A stretch of DNA of 24,020 nt from positions 272,095 through 296,114 of the forward strand of contig KZ111169.1 of NCBI GenBank assembly GCA_002077045.2. Reading direction: 5' to 3'. Both the position numbers and the translations under genes were made by a program. Shown here in pieces: positions 1 through 9,020 of the stretch; the first letter of the stretch is position 1, and every line of letters starts with the position of its first letter. This DNA comes from Rachicladosporium sp. CCFEE 5018. Taxonomy: Eukaryota > Ascomycota > Dothideomycetes > Cladosporiales > Cladosporiaceae. The notes beneath the pieces were generated by a model. It had not been told where the DNA came from, made no database searches, and saw only the letters and a program-made list of their open reading frames with translations.

Positions 1-81
1 GCTGGCCACGAGCCGCAATATCGTAGCTGCTTCTGCACATCCGCACCAGCTCCCCCTAATCACAGACCGACCATCCACCTC

Positions 82-873
82 CTACTCATTCTTCACAACC
101 CCCACCTTCGCCGCCCTAAGCACCCTCCCATTCAACAAAAACCCCTTCTGCTGCGTGAAAAACACAGTCCCACTCTCCTTGCCCTGCTGCGGCGCCTGAA
201 AAGTAGCCTCATGCAAATTCGGATCAAACTTCACGCCCTCAACACTAGGATCCAGCCGCTCCAAGCCATGCTTCTTCAGCGTCCCCATCAATATCTCTTC
301 TGTCATTTTCAGCCCGCCATGCAGAGATTTGAGCTCCGGGTTTACGTCCGGGGAGGTGAGGGTGGCGGAGGGGACGGTGGTGAGGGCGCGGTCGAGGTTG
401 TCTATGCTGTCTATGAGGTCTTTGGCGAAGCGTTGGATGGCGAAGTCGCGGGCGGCGGCGATTTCGCGTTTGGTTTGGTTTTGGAGGTTGCGGTATTCGG
501 CTACGGAGCGTTTGAGTTTGTCCTGGAAGACTGACTTAGCAATAATTCTCCGCATCTGACGGTGCCCTTCCTAGATGGCAGTCGACATGTCGAGACGTAC
601 CGTCACATCTATGAGTTCCTTCTCCTTCTCCTCAAGCTTCGCCTGAGCATCGTTCGCAGATGTTTCGGGTGGCGCTGCTGCATCTCCCTCCGCTTTTGAC
701 GATTCTGCTGCTGCGGCTTCGGAGTACCAGCTTCGTGCTGGTATCCTCTGCGATAATGCTGGTGCGATGAATCGCTGTGATGTGAACGGAGATCGAGGAA
801 CTTTTGCCGCTAAGCTGGGCAACGATGTTTTGGCGGCGAACTGGAGCGATTTTGCGAAGCGTTGAGTCTTCAT
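82..873 (-). CDS. mge1: Mitochondrial GrpE-family nucleotide exchange factor (Mge1)
   Basis: GrpE/Mge1 releases ADP from matrix Hsp70 and so drives protein import and folding in mitochondria. Two exons, 873..601 and 522..82, joined in phase 0 across a 78-nt intron (donor GTACGT, acceptor TTCCAG), give 237 residues, a normal length for fungal Mge1. The first ~50 residues are rich in Arg, Ser and Ala and poor in acidic residues, like a matrix-targeting presequence. Then comes a charged helical stretch: the splice joins ELIDVT to DKLKRSVAEYRNLQ, as expected for the GrpE coiled coil. The C-terminal beta domain carries FDPNLHEATF and GFLLNGRVLRAAKVGVV, which match the GrpE signature. An alternative acceptor (GTCAG, 45-nt intron) keeps the frame but adds 11 residues unlike the family, so I prefer the longer intron. 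It is divergent from EDC4. Seen: sequence motifs. Family knowledge: role. Identity is secure; the acceptor is fairly secure. Confidence 0.93.
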
Positions 874-1190
874 GATGAGCTTGATAGATAATAGGGATCG
901 GTGGCAAGGAAGGAAGAATGTAGAGAGGGATACTACACGCGACTACTTCTCGTCTGCAACATTTTGCCCGATGTCCGCCGTCATGTTCTTTCCCAATTGG
1001 GACAGCCGTCCGAGCTTCTAATAATTGCCATCACCACTCATACTCAATGCCAAAGTGCCTTGAAGCTGTACAACTCACCTACACAACAGAGATACCCTCT
1101 ACACGACACTCATAGACACACCCGACTGAGCAGAACGTTTCGTGCCGCGCAGACTGACGCGCACCCCTCGCCACCTTCATCACCGCCGTC
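874..1190. promoter_or_regulatory. Shared promoter region between mge1 and EDC4
   Basis: These 317 bp separate two divergent start codons and must hold both 5' leaders and promoters. A perfect 12-bp palindrome lies at 991-1002 and contains CCAAT on both strands, 118 bp from the mge1 start and 189 bp from the EDC4 start. The stretch just before the EDC4 ATG is pyrimidine-rich, as is common in fungal leaders. I saw no convincing heat-shock element. The longest frame here (901-1488, plus) overlaps EDC4 in another frame and resembles no family I know. Confidence 0.6.
991..1002. promoter_or_regulatory. 12-bp palindrome with overlapping CCAAT boxes
   Basis: TCCCAATTGGGA is its own reverse complement. 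It offers CCAAT on the plus strand (993-997) and on the minus strand (1000-996). Fungal HAP/CBC complexes bind CCAAT in promoters, so one site could serve both divergent genes. Binding is inference. Confidence 0.4.
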
Positions 1191-4100
1191 ATGGCAGGCA
1201 ATGCAGGTGATCTCGAGGAGATCCTCAGTCGCCTCAAAACCACCTCGCGCACACCCTCGACCAGTCAGCCCTTTGCACAGCCTTCATTCTGGGCACCACA
1301 ATCGGCAACTCAGGGCGCATATCAGCCTCCGTCGGTGTCGACGCCGCTGTTCAGCCCGCCCATACAAACGCCGAACCCCATACACTCCTCTGCCATCATC
1401 AGTCCAGTGGGAGGTATTGCGCCACTGCCGACGCCAGGAGGCCCGGCACAGGAGCTTAATAGGACGAACAACTTGCTCAACCTGCTGAAGTTCAATGGAG
1501 CTGCACAGAAGCCAAGCACACCAGATGCTATAGCGCAGGGTGCATCTGCTGCAAAGCCTTCCTTCGAGTCGACTGCGAACAAAGCGAATACTCAGGACTT
1601 CCTACTGAACCTTCTCACGAAGCCTGCCAAAGCTCCTACCGTGACCAGTCCGGTTCTGCCTACGAAAGCAGACCTTCCATCCGTTGCCTCGATCGCACAG
1701 AGTCTCGGCAATGTAGCCATCACTGCAGATGTGCCACAAATCGAGACCACACCCGCCCGCCAATTTGGCAGTCCGGCCGAAGCTACTAAGTTCGCCGCAC
1801 CACAACCAACGAAGTCGGGCATGTTCAACTATGTCAATCCATTCGACACACTTCACGCGTCGTCACCACTGAACCGTACACCTCAACCCGCTGGCAAGAT
1901 TGAGATCCTCAAGCATGGACGCGAGACCTCCGACTCACTTAATGGGGAGTCAGGCGCGCGTGCTGCGAAGACGAGGAAGATCGAGTCGCCAGAGCGCCAG
2001 CCTATTCAGCAAGAGAGTGTAGCCGCGCCACCTGCGAAAGATGCACAGAGCGTTTCGCAGAAGCTGGAGGAGCTGTCTGGCAAGGTGCAGAACCAGGTTG
2101 AGGAGGCACTGGCCGCTGTTGGCGACCAGCAGGCGCGTGCTCCGAGTGCCGCCGCTACAAAGCCTGCTGCTGAGCAGAACAACGATGAGAGCGTCGACAC
2201 TGACTGGTCGACTGCCGAGGATGAGGACACGAAGCTGGAAGAAGAGGACAAGGTCGAGGTCTATAACTTCCCCATGGAGCCGTTCGTCACCCTACAGCTT
2301 ACGACAGCGAAGGCGCCTAGGCAGTTCCGCAGTGAGACCTGGGAGAAGGCTACGCCCGTTGCTCGTTTGAAGAAGGACTTCTCGCACGATGACCGTACCC
2401 TGGCGGCCGCCACCCAGCACTACATAGTCTACAGCGTGCCACCCACGGAGAAGAAGCCAGACGCTGGACTGAAGATCATCCGCCAGGACGATGGTAAGAA
2501 CAAGGCTGTGTGGAACAAGGCAGGAGAGCGTCTCTGTACTGTACAGATCTCGCCGTACGCTATGGGCGATGTTGAGTGCGTGCTTGCGACTGGTGTCAAC
2601 GGCACCATCTTCTTCACTACCCTCTCGAAGTCCGGCGGCGACACGTTCGGCGACGACGACCCCGAAGCCTATGGTTTCACGATGTCACCACCTCCGAACG
2701 CCGACGAGCCAAGCTCCACGTCCGCTTTTGGTACTAGCAGTGCCATCAAGACGCGGGCGAAGCTTAGCAACAGGCATGCTACATCCTACTTTGCAGTCGC
2801 CCGCGGTCGGCAGATCCACCTGATTGCACCCGACGCGGTCAAGTCTAGCTATCTCAACCAGAAGACTCACGTCGCAGACACGGAGAAGTACCTGGCCGAG
2901 AAAAGCCTCAGCATTAATACTGGCAAGGCTGGCAAGGACTTCTGCTTTTCCGAGGATGACACAGTACTGATCAGCCTTGACAAGATCGGCAAGGTCAAGT
3001 TCTGGGACATTCGTACCTTGACAACCGCGATCGAGGAGTCCAAAGGCGGCAACTTGCATCACGAGCTGAAGGAGCCTATTCACGGCTTCAGCGCTGGTGC
3101 ATCACCCCTTCACCCAGACGATAAGATGTCGCCCAGTTCAGTCACCCTCCTTGACAAGGACCGCCCATGCGCTAAGGGCGTAGCACTGCGGTACCTGCTC
3201 ATCGGGTATCAACAAAACCACATCCTCCAACTCTGGGATCTCGGTCTCGGCAAGTGCGTACAAGAGCTGCGCTTCCCAGAGTCTGCTAAGGGCTCGAATG
3301 CCATGTGCACTATCAATTACCACCCCAAGACAGGCGTACTTTGCATCAGCCATCCCGGCCGCAACAGTATCTACCTCATCCATGTCTCAGCTCCGAAGTA
3401 CGTGCTACCGGCCATGACGCAGGCTCACTACATCACCGCTCTGGCACGTCAAGACACGTCTCTGCCTCGCGTAGAGTCTACAGCCATTATGAGTGGTATG
3501 CGCGAGTTCTCGCTTGGCAAGATCGGCGAGCTTCGCTCAGTGGACATGCTCAAGACTCCATTTCCGTCTGAGGAGAGCAGTGGCGATGCGGCTGCAGAGA
3601 TCTTGTTTGAGCTGTACGTCATGCACAGCAAGGGCGTCATCGCGCTGCCCATCAAGCGTGCCGACCTCGGCTGGGATGCCAAGAGCAAGGTCATCAAGCC
3701 TGTGCCTGCTCAAGAGGCTGGCGTCGTCGAGTTCACGAAGTTCAAGGACAAGGCTGCAGCTGAGGTGTCACCTAGCTCGCAACCTGAGACGCCTTCGAAG
3801 GCACCTAAGGTGGCGAAGAAGGAGGTCAAGGCAGAGGCGCCTAAGGCTATCATGAAGAAGGAGGCTTCTCCGTCGAAGTCTACACCATCAACGAATGGGA
3901 CAGCTGCGCATACTCCTATCAAGCAGTCGAAGCAGATCCCGGAAGCACCAGCGCCGACGAACCCACCGATTATCACTGCCGAAGACTACGCTGCTGTCGC
4001 ACCGCCTGTGCAGCAGCGCGAGGCGCCTAAGTCAGCATCGCCCAAGAACCCAGCCGAGGCGACACCAGTCGCTGCACCTGCCAAGGCTCCATCTCCACCC

Positions 4101-5360
4101 GTCGAGAAGGCGCCTGCTTTACATGAAGCTTCTGATCCGTCCAGCGGCTTGAGTGAAGCGCTGCTTGCGAAAGAGTTCAGCTCCCTGTACCAGAAGCTCG
4201 AGCAAGACAAGCGTGTAGCTGATGCCGCTGGATCTGCCAAGCAGGACGCCATGCTCCGCCTCGTCTCCAGCACGCTGACCGAGAATGTCGAGAGCAGCCT
4301 CCACAATATTGTGGGCAACAGCATTGCTACGAAGGTGCTACCGGCTTTGACCGTCTCGACCTCCGCAATTGTCGAGCGCGAGCTAGCGAAGACACTCAAC
4401 CAGCAGGTTGGCGAGTCTGTTGCCAAGGAAGTCAGCGCCGCCATACCTCTTGCTGTGTCTTGTGCCCTCCGCGACGCGCAAGTCACCAGTGCGCTGTCGG
4501 CTCACATCGTCAACGAGGTTACCAAGCAGATCAAAATGGACATGGGCGGACTGGTCCAGCGCTCGATGCAGACCGTGCAAGCCAACGTCACCACTGCAAT
4601 CACTCAGTCCACCGCTGGCACTCAGAAAGCGCTTCTCGACCTCGAGACAAAGCTCAACACCCAGCTCCGCGACGCTGCGACCCAGCAAAAGGCACAAAGC
4701 GACATGCTCGTCCAACTGACCTCCAGCATGGCAAGCCTCACCACCCTCGTCAACGAAGTGAAGTCTCAGCAGGCCACCCTCCTCGGGTCCCAGCAATCTG
4801 CCCCTGCCGCCCTCCCCTCTACCTCCGACCCCGTCGAAGACTCGCCCACCGAATCCCTCGAATCCATCGAGCAAGCCGAACTCACCCGCCTCACCCACCT
4901 CCTCAAATCTGGCGAGTACCAACGCGCCACAATCGACTGGCTGCAATCGTCCAACCAAGCCGACCTCTTCGACAACCTCTTCATCTACCTAAACCCGCTC
5001 TACCTCCAGCAAGTCTCCCCCCTGGTAGCCCTCTCAGTCTCTGCCGCAATAACGGCGAGCTTCGAGACGAATGTGGAGAAGCGGCTGGAGTGGTTGGGGA
5101 CGATAGTGGGAAATATAGATGTGCAGGTACGTGGACTATCCGACGGTGGTGGACTGGGGGTGTTTGGGGATGATGCTGACTTTGAGATGAAGGACGGCGA
5201 TATCCGCGATGTGGCGCCGAAGATTATGGATGTGCTTTATCAGCGGCTGCAGGGCGCTTACATGCAGCTTGCGGAGCGGGAGGTGAGGGATGAGGGGGCG
5301 TTGAAGAAGCTGTTTACGCTTACGCAGCAGATTGGGCAGGTGAGGAAGGCGCTGGCCTGA
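1191..5360 (+). CDS. EDC4: EDC4/Ge-1-like enhancer of mRNA decapping
   Basis: EDC4 proteins are P-body scaffolds that hold the Dcp1-Dcp2 decapping enzyme and its activators. The unspliced frame is 1389 residues. The N-terminal ~350 residues are low-complexity, rich in Pro, Ser, Thr and Ala, with two LLNLL motifs (95-99, 138-142) and an FNYVNPFDTLHASSP stretch near 213. Residues ~357-790 look like the WD40 propeller (for example KVKFWDIRT and HILQLWDLG). A Lys/Pro/Ala-rich linker (~840-975) follows, then a long amphipathic helical region (~985-1220), then the Ge-1 C-terminal helical domain (~1225 to the end, with LLKSGEYQRATIDWLQ and APKIMDVLYQRLQ). The ATG sits in good context (CCGTCATGG). 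A 66-nt in-frame intron is likely at 5127-5192, which would make the product 1367 residues. This is the only full-length copy in the window; from residue 645 it lies in the repeated segment. Family assignment is by motif and layout. Confidence 0.88.
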   Translation: MAGNAGDLEEILSRLKTTSRTPSTSQPFAQPSFWAPQSATQGAYQPPSVSTPLFSPPIQTPNPIHSSAIISPVGGIAPLPTPGGPAQELNRTNNLLNLLKFNGAAQKPSTPDAIAQGASAAKPSFESTANKANTQDFLLNLLTKPAKAPTVTSPVLPTKADLPSVASIAQSLGNVAITADVPQIETTPARQFGSPAEATKFAAPQPTKSGMFNYVNPFDTLHASSPLNRTPQPAGKIEILKHGRETSDSLNGESGARAAKTRKIESPERQPIQQESVAAPPAKDAQSVSQKLEELSGKVQNQVEEALAAVGDQQARAPSAAATKPAAEQNNDESVDTDWSTAEDEDTKLEEEDKVEVYNFPMEPFVTLQLTTAKAPRQFRSETWEKATPVARLKKDFSHDDRTLAAATQHYIVYSVPPTEKKPDAGLKIIRQDDGKNKAVWNKAGERLCTVQISPYAMGDVECVLATGVNGTIFFTTLSKSGGDTFGDDDPEAYGFTMSPPPNADEPSSTSAFGTSSAIKTRAKLSNRHATSYFAVARGRQIHLIAPDAVKSSYLNQKTHVADTEKYLAEKSLSINTGKAGKDFCFSEDDTVLISLDKIGKVKFWDIRTLTTAIEESKGGNLHHELKEPIHGFSAGASPLHPDDKMSPSSVTLLDKDRPCAKGVALRYLLIGYQQNHILQLWDLGLGKCVQELRFPESAKGSNAMCTINYHPKTGVLCISHPGRNSIYLIHVSAPKYVLPAMTQAHYITALARQDTSLPRVESTAIMSGMREFSLGKIGELRSVDMLKTPFPSEESSGDAAAEILFELYVMHSKGVIALPIKRADLGWDAKSKVIKPVPAQEAGVVEFTKFKDKAAAEVSPSSQPETPSKAPKVAKKEVKAEAPKAIMKKEASPSKSTPSTNGTAAHTPIKQSKQIPEAPAPTNPPIITAEDYAAVAPPVQQREAPKSASPKNPAEATPVAAPAKAPSPPVEKAPALHEASDPSSGLSEALLAKEFSSLYQKLEQDKRVADAAGSAKQDAMLRLVSSTLTENVESSLHNIVGNSIATKVLPALTVSTSAIVERELAKTLNQQVGESVAKEVSAAIPLAVSCALRDAQVTSALSAHIVNEVTKQIKMDMGGLVQRSMQTVQANVTTAITQSTAGTQKALLDLETKLNTQLRDAATQQKAQSDMLVQLTSSMASLTTLVNEVKSQQATLLGSQQSAPAALPSTSDPVEDSPTESLESIEQAELTRLTHLLKSGEYQRATIDWLQSSNQADLFDNLFIYLNPLYLQQVSPLVALSVSAAITASFETNVEKRLEWLGTIVGNIDVQVRGLSDGGGLGVFGDDADFEMKDGDIRDVAPKIMDVLYQRLQGAYMQLAEREVRDEGALKKLFTLTQQIGQVRKALA
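5127..5192 (+). other. Probable in-frame intron (or retained intron) in EDC4
   Basis: The segment starts with GTACGT, has a GCTGAC branch-like site at 5175-5180 and ends in ATGAAG. It is 66 nt long, begins on a codon boundary and has no stop, so both spliced and unspliced messages stay open. Removing it joins NIDVQ to DGDIRDVAPKIMD and deletes a Gly/Asp-rich insert of 22 residues (1313-1334) that looks foreign to the helical C-terminal domain. TTTGAG six bases earlier is an alternative in-frame acceptor. The same element is at 13755-13820. Confidence 0.6.
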
Positions 5361-5611
5361 ATCTCATCAAGGTCATAATTACAGTACGAGTCGTGCGGGC
5401 TTAGGGCTAAGGACTGGAGGCTGAGAGTTGCATTGCATTGCGAAAGGCGTCGAAAGGGTAATGGGTGCATGGCGTGGCGGTGTAATGTGTATACTACGGC
5501 TGTGACGGTCTGCAGAACAGTATTGAGAAGTAGCTGTATACAGGGTAGTGTACAACAGGTCTATCTCACTACATCTCGAACACCCGAATTATGTACGCCC
5601 CGCAAACGGGC

Positions 5612-5965
5612 TCAGCATGGACTACACTCTGGCCCTACCTTATCACGGTGAAGAGTGGCGTCGCCTCCTTCCAGTCCACGCGCCTCCTCAGTAGCGCTCA
5701 GATAGTCAGCCTCGCCGGCTTTCATGCTCGCCAGCTGCTTCCCACGCATACCAGCTGCTATAGCGGCTTGATGTCTGACTGTCCTGCCTGACAAGGCGTA
5801 CACGAGCGTGACGACTGACGCGAGGCAGAGCAAGATGATGAGGATATTGGCAACCCACCAGGAACTTTGCGCAGAGCTTCAAGCTTCGTTACGTGGGAGT
5901 GTGGTGTATTTTGATTGATCTTCTTGAGCCAGGTACGCGGACGTGACATCAGGTAGCTTCGGCAT
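5612..5965 (-). CDS. Small single-span membrane protein, two exons (tentative)
   Basis: I do not recognise a family. The model joins 5965..5937 and 5876..5612 across a 60-nt intron (donor GTACCT, acceptor TTGAAG) and gives 97 residues. The ATG lies in near-ideal context (GCCGCCATGC). Residues ~16-38 form one strong hydrophobic helix (ANILIILLCLASVVTLVYAL) that follows Trp-Trp and is followed by a basic RTVRH, so the C-terminal tail is probably cytosolic or matrix-facing. The tail is Ala-rich, then acidic. The gene is tail-to-tail with EDC4 (stop codons 251 bp apart) and downstream of the transcription factor on the same strand. Seen: open frame across the splice, start context, membrane segment. 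Weak points: short first exon, AAG acceptor, no conserved motif. It could be a longer gene with a different first exon, or not a gene. Confidence 0.42.
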
Positions 5966-6397
5966 GGCGGCGCGGCGGACAGTATCCGAAGCTGTTTCAA
6001 GGGTGGGGATCTCAACGCAGAATGAACTGGCATCGAAGTCCCACGCCCGACAATTGCGCAAGGCCCGATCGTACCGTGACGAACGTCGTCTGTCAAAGAG
6101 TTACTTGCCGTAGAAGACAGGGGCGGTGTTGATATTCCTTGTGGAGGTAGCTGCAGGCGACGGTATCCTTGACGCGGACGGTCCTATCGGATAGCCTTGG
6201 ATAACATGCGTCGGGTTGGCGTTGACCAGTCGGTTCAAACGGAAAGGTCAAGACATATACAGTCTGCTTATGGCCGCTAACTCGCGCTTGCACACTGCGC
6301 AGCTCGAACTGCGAAGTTCGCACTTGACGCCTATCAAAGCGCAATCTGAGCTGCGAGCCTCGCAGTCTGCAGCGAACGGGTTCGCATACATGGAACA
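5966..6397. other. Intergenic region: 3' flank of the Zn2Cys6 factor
   Basis: These 432 bp lie between the stop of the transcription factor and the start of the small membrane gene. Frames here (6093-6398 minus, 6216-6572 plus, the latter overlapping the factor) lack any family resemblance and start without good context. The only structure I see is a pair of hairpin-forming inverted repeats at 6305-6365. Confidence 0.5.
6305..6365. repeat. Two adjacent inverted repeats (possible hairpins)
   Basis: CGAACT (6305-6310) pairs with AGTTCG (6315-6320) around a 4-nt loop, and CTGCGAG (6351-6357) is mirrored by CTCGCAG (6359-6365) around one base. CTGCG followed by AG-like triplets recurs at 6295, 6309 and 6351. 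On the minus strand this is just past the transcription factor stop, in its likely 3' UTR. A role in RNA folding or 3'-end formation is inference. Confidence 0.35.
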
Positions 6398-8503
6398 TCA
6401 GCCAGCGGATCCACTAGGATACGCGGCGTTCCAGTCTTCGATGCCGAACGTTGCGGACGTGTTGAGCCAGTCTTGGTACAGTGCCTCGTCCCAGATCCCG
6501 AACGGAAAGCCTAGCTCATCCGCCGGCATCGCGATGGACGATGCGTCCCAATCGTTCCACTGCGAGAGCTGAGTAGTCGGAATGACTAATGGGTCTATCG
6601 ACATATTAATTGAATTCGTCAGTTCCGCTACAGACTGCCCATCTTGCTGCATGACTCTCGGCGGCAGTCCGTAGTCTTCGTCCGAATCACGGCCTCGCAA
6701 TAAGCCGCTCAGCCAGGTGAGGTTGTACATTGAGCTTGCGCCCATCCTAGTGGTAACATTGCTCTTCAGATGACCTTGGTGTCGGCCAATGGCACGTCCA
6801 GCGACGTCAAGTGATCGACCAGCGTTGACATGTTCGCGTGACAGCGGACAGCTGTTGAACATTAGATGCGCCTTTTGGAAAGCATTCCGCACAGCATGTA
6901 GGCGAGGGTGTCGCATAATCTTCTCGCTGTCCAGGTACTGGAGCAGGACAGTGGCGGCATAGAACAGCGTACGCGAGTGATGCTTCGGACAGCCCGGAAG
7001 CGGCGTGGAGTCCTTGCGGAAGCTTGGACATTGGCTTGCGCGCTGGGAGTAGAGCTCCCACATGTACTCGGTGCATTGTATTGCAGGACTGACAGCCAGC
7101 TGTATGAGCTCCTTTGCGTAAGCTGCAGTGATATTGTCCATACCATCGGTATGCCTGCTCTCAATCTGGACGTGACTTGCCATGCATATGTACATCTGTG
7201 CAGTATCTGCGACGAGGTCGACTTCTGGCGTCCAGTCTTGCGCATGATCTCGTTTCAAGTCGGCAAGGTCTTGCGCGAACGTAGTGGCCACCGTCCATGC
7301 AAGTTGAGGTGGCACGAGAGACTCGTCGATTTGCAGTAGGAAGCGGGATGTTCGCACGTGAAGCTCCATCTGCAGGGCATAGTCTTTCGGAATACTGGGG
7401 TCGCGGCAGAAGTCTGTGACTGCTCTGTAGTAACGGGCTGCAGCCAGGGTCGGCAAGTTACCGTGCCAGAGGCTCATCTGTACGTCCAGTGCGAAGCATC
7501 GCAGCCAAGTCAGCTGAAGGAGACGAGGCGGAAACCTCCCGAGCTGATTGTTCGCACGTCTTGTGCCGAAGAAGACTTCGTCCTTGGGCTTATCCAGTCC
7601 CATCTGTCGAGCGCAGCTAATTGCTGCCCCAATGAGCATCCAGCTTGGATCCTTCCACTGACTATCCACAGCTGCTGGCCAGGTACAAAGTAGTAAGAGT
7701 GCTTGCAGGTCCAGCGGATGCTCGACCGCTTCGCAAAGCTTGTGACCGTACAGACGAAAGTGTGCGGCTTGGATAGCAAGGTACTGATCGTGGTACGTGA
7801 GATGATAGCGGGCACCTAGCATAGCAATCGTCCAGAGCAGTAGCTTGCTCTCCTTCTCCAGTTGTCCGAATGACGTGACTTGTCCCAGAAATGGGCAATG
7901 GACTAAGTATCCTTCCGAGAAGCAATCAAACAATGAGATCATAGCATTGTAGGACAAGACACAATCGAATAATGTGAAGTATGGTGGTGAATTGACATCG
8001 TCCAATGCAAGCCAGCTGTCGCGATTGGCATCCGAAGCCCCCGTCAGAACGAGACTGCCTGCTTCGGCACTTGTGGTTCCCTTCGATGTCGGGATCGAGT
8101 CGTAGTTCCCATACAGAGGATTGCGTACTTGGGAGCGGCTCAGCTGCTCGACCTGGGCCTCCAGTGCCTTGACGCGGCTGACGAATGCTTAGCTTTCAAT
8201 GTACTTACATCTCAAGGGTTGAAGACCGTACCTGCGAGACGCGATCCGCTTGAAGCTCGCGCTCGTCTGACAGGTCCCGCCAGTTCTCTCGCATCTACTG
8301 CACTTGGCGGGATACTTTTCGCGCAAGTCGCATTTCAACTACGGAATGAGTCAGTGGATGGACAGCGTAGAATCAAAGGATCTCACCTTGACTTGACGGC
8401 ATGCCGTGCATGACTTTGCTCTATTGCACGGCCTAACGATCGGTTCAGGGCTCCGATCAGTAGATCCACTCAACGATTCGGAAGCTCCTGGCTTGTGCGA
8501 CAT
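6398..8503 (-). CDS. Zn2Cys6 fungal transcription factor
   Basis: A fungus-specific DNA-binding regulator, presumably nuclear. Exons 8503..8387, 8338..8232 and 8177..6398 give 667 residues. Intron 1 (48 nt, GTGAGA..CGTAG, with CTGAC) splits the zinc cluster after codon 39; intron 2 (54 nt, GTACGG..GTCAG) follows the cluster. The six cysteines are C32, C35, C42, C52, C55 and C62 (C-x2-C-x6-C-x9-C-x2-C-x6-C), with basic residues between them. RVKALEAQVEQL then suggests a short dimerising coiled coil. From about residue 135 to 400 the sequence fits the fungal_trans middle homology domain (LLWTIAMLGARYH, ISCARQMGLD, LTWLRCFALDVQMSLWHG). The tail after ~560 is acidic and Trp-rich, like an activation region. 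The ATG was chosen because it is the first in frame before the cluster. The target genes are unknown; the aldehyde dehydrogenase next door is on the same strand. Confidence 0.9.
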
Positions 8504-9020
8504 GTCAAATCGATAGCCATTGGATCTACCTGATAGGATCGCGCGGGACTATATCAAAGACTCGTGACATTGGAACGAAATCTGGATGCCTGATCCTCGA
8601 CTCGGGTCGCAGGATGCGGTCCTTACCCAGCCGCATGCTGACGCAGCGCCAATGCGCGGGTGGCATATCGTGACCATTTGTGCACGGAAAGCCAACGACA
8701 GCTGTACGACGCTGTGGCATAGACGAGATTTCGAACGCTCCGACTAGCATACTCAAGTACGCCTGTGCGGAAGAGTCGAGGAAATCATGTAGTGTTGGAT
8801 CAATGGTGAAGAGCCCAGTGACGAGTTTCAGCCACACATGCCTGCCAAGAGACGGCCTCGGCATCGGGTACAACCCAATTGTGCACGCTACCGCTTCCCG
8901 ATTGAAGACACTTGGACCGATTTCGCGAAAACAAGATGATTCCTCAACCTTAGAGGAGCAAGTTTTCACTCTTGCACAGCACATAATTTGTGCGCTGCTG
9001 CACTATGTTCGCCCGAAACA
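8504..9020. other. Intergenic region: promoter of the Zn2Cys6 factor and 3' flank of the ALDH
   Basis: These 517 bp separate the ALDH stop from the transcription factor start (both genes are on the minus strand). Open frames at 8526-8984 (minus) and 8680-9024 (plus) cover it but overlap each other, start poorly and show no domain or membrane segment. I see no RNA gene and no repeat. Confidence 0.5.

Noticed and set aside
1..81. Possible gene end at the left edge
   Set aside because: Only 81 bp lie beyond the mge1 stop; no supported frame or structure.
4383..4958. 191-residue antisense frame inside EDC4 (and 13011-13586)
   Set aside because: Low-complexity Gly/Glu/Val/Leu shadow of the coding strand; it follows from EDC4 codon use and has no family resemblance.
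4460..5173. 237-residue plus frame inside EDC4 (and 13088-13801)
   Set aside because: Arg/Pro/His-rich +1 shadow of a C-rich coding stretch; the EDC4 frame explains the region.
5758..6096. 112-residue minus frame overlapping the small membrane gene
   Set aside because: Starts at TTG, has no domain, and uses another frame from the one that yields an ATG in good context and a transmembrane helix.
8526..8984. 152-residue minus-strand frame between ALDH and the transcription factor
   Set aside because: No ATG at its start, no recognisable domain, overlapped by an equally long plus frame, and it lies where the regulator needs a promoter.
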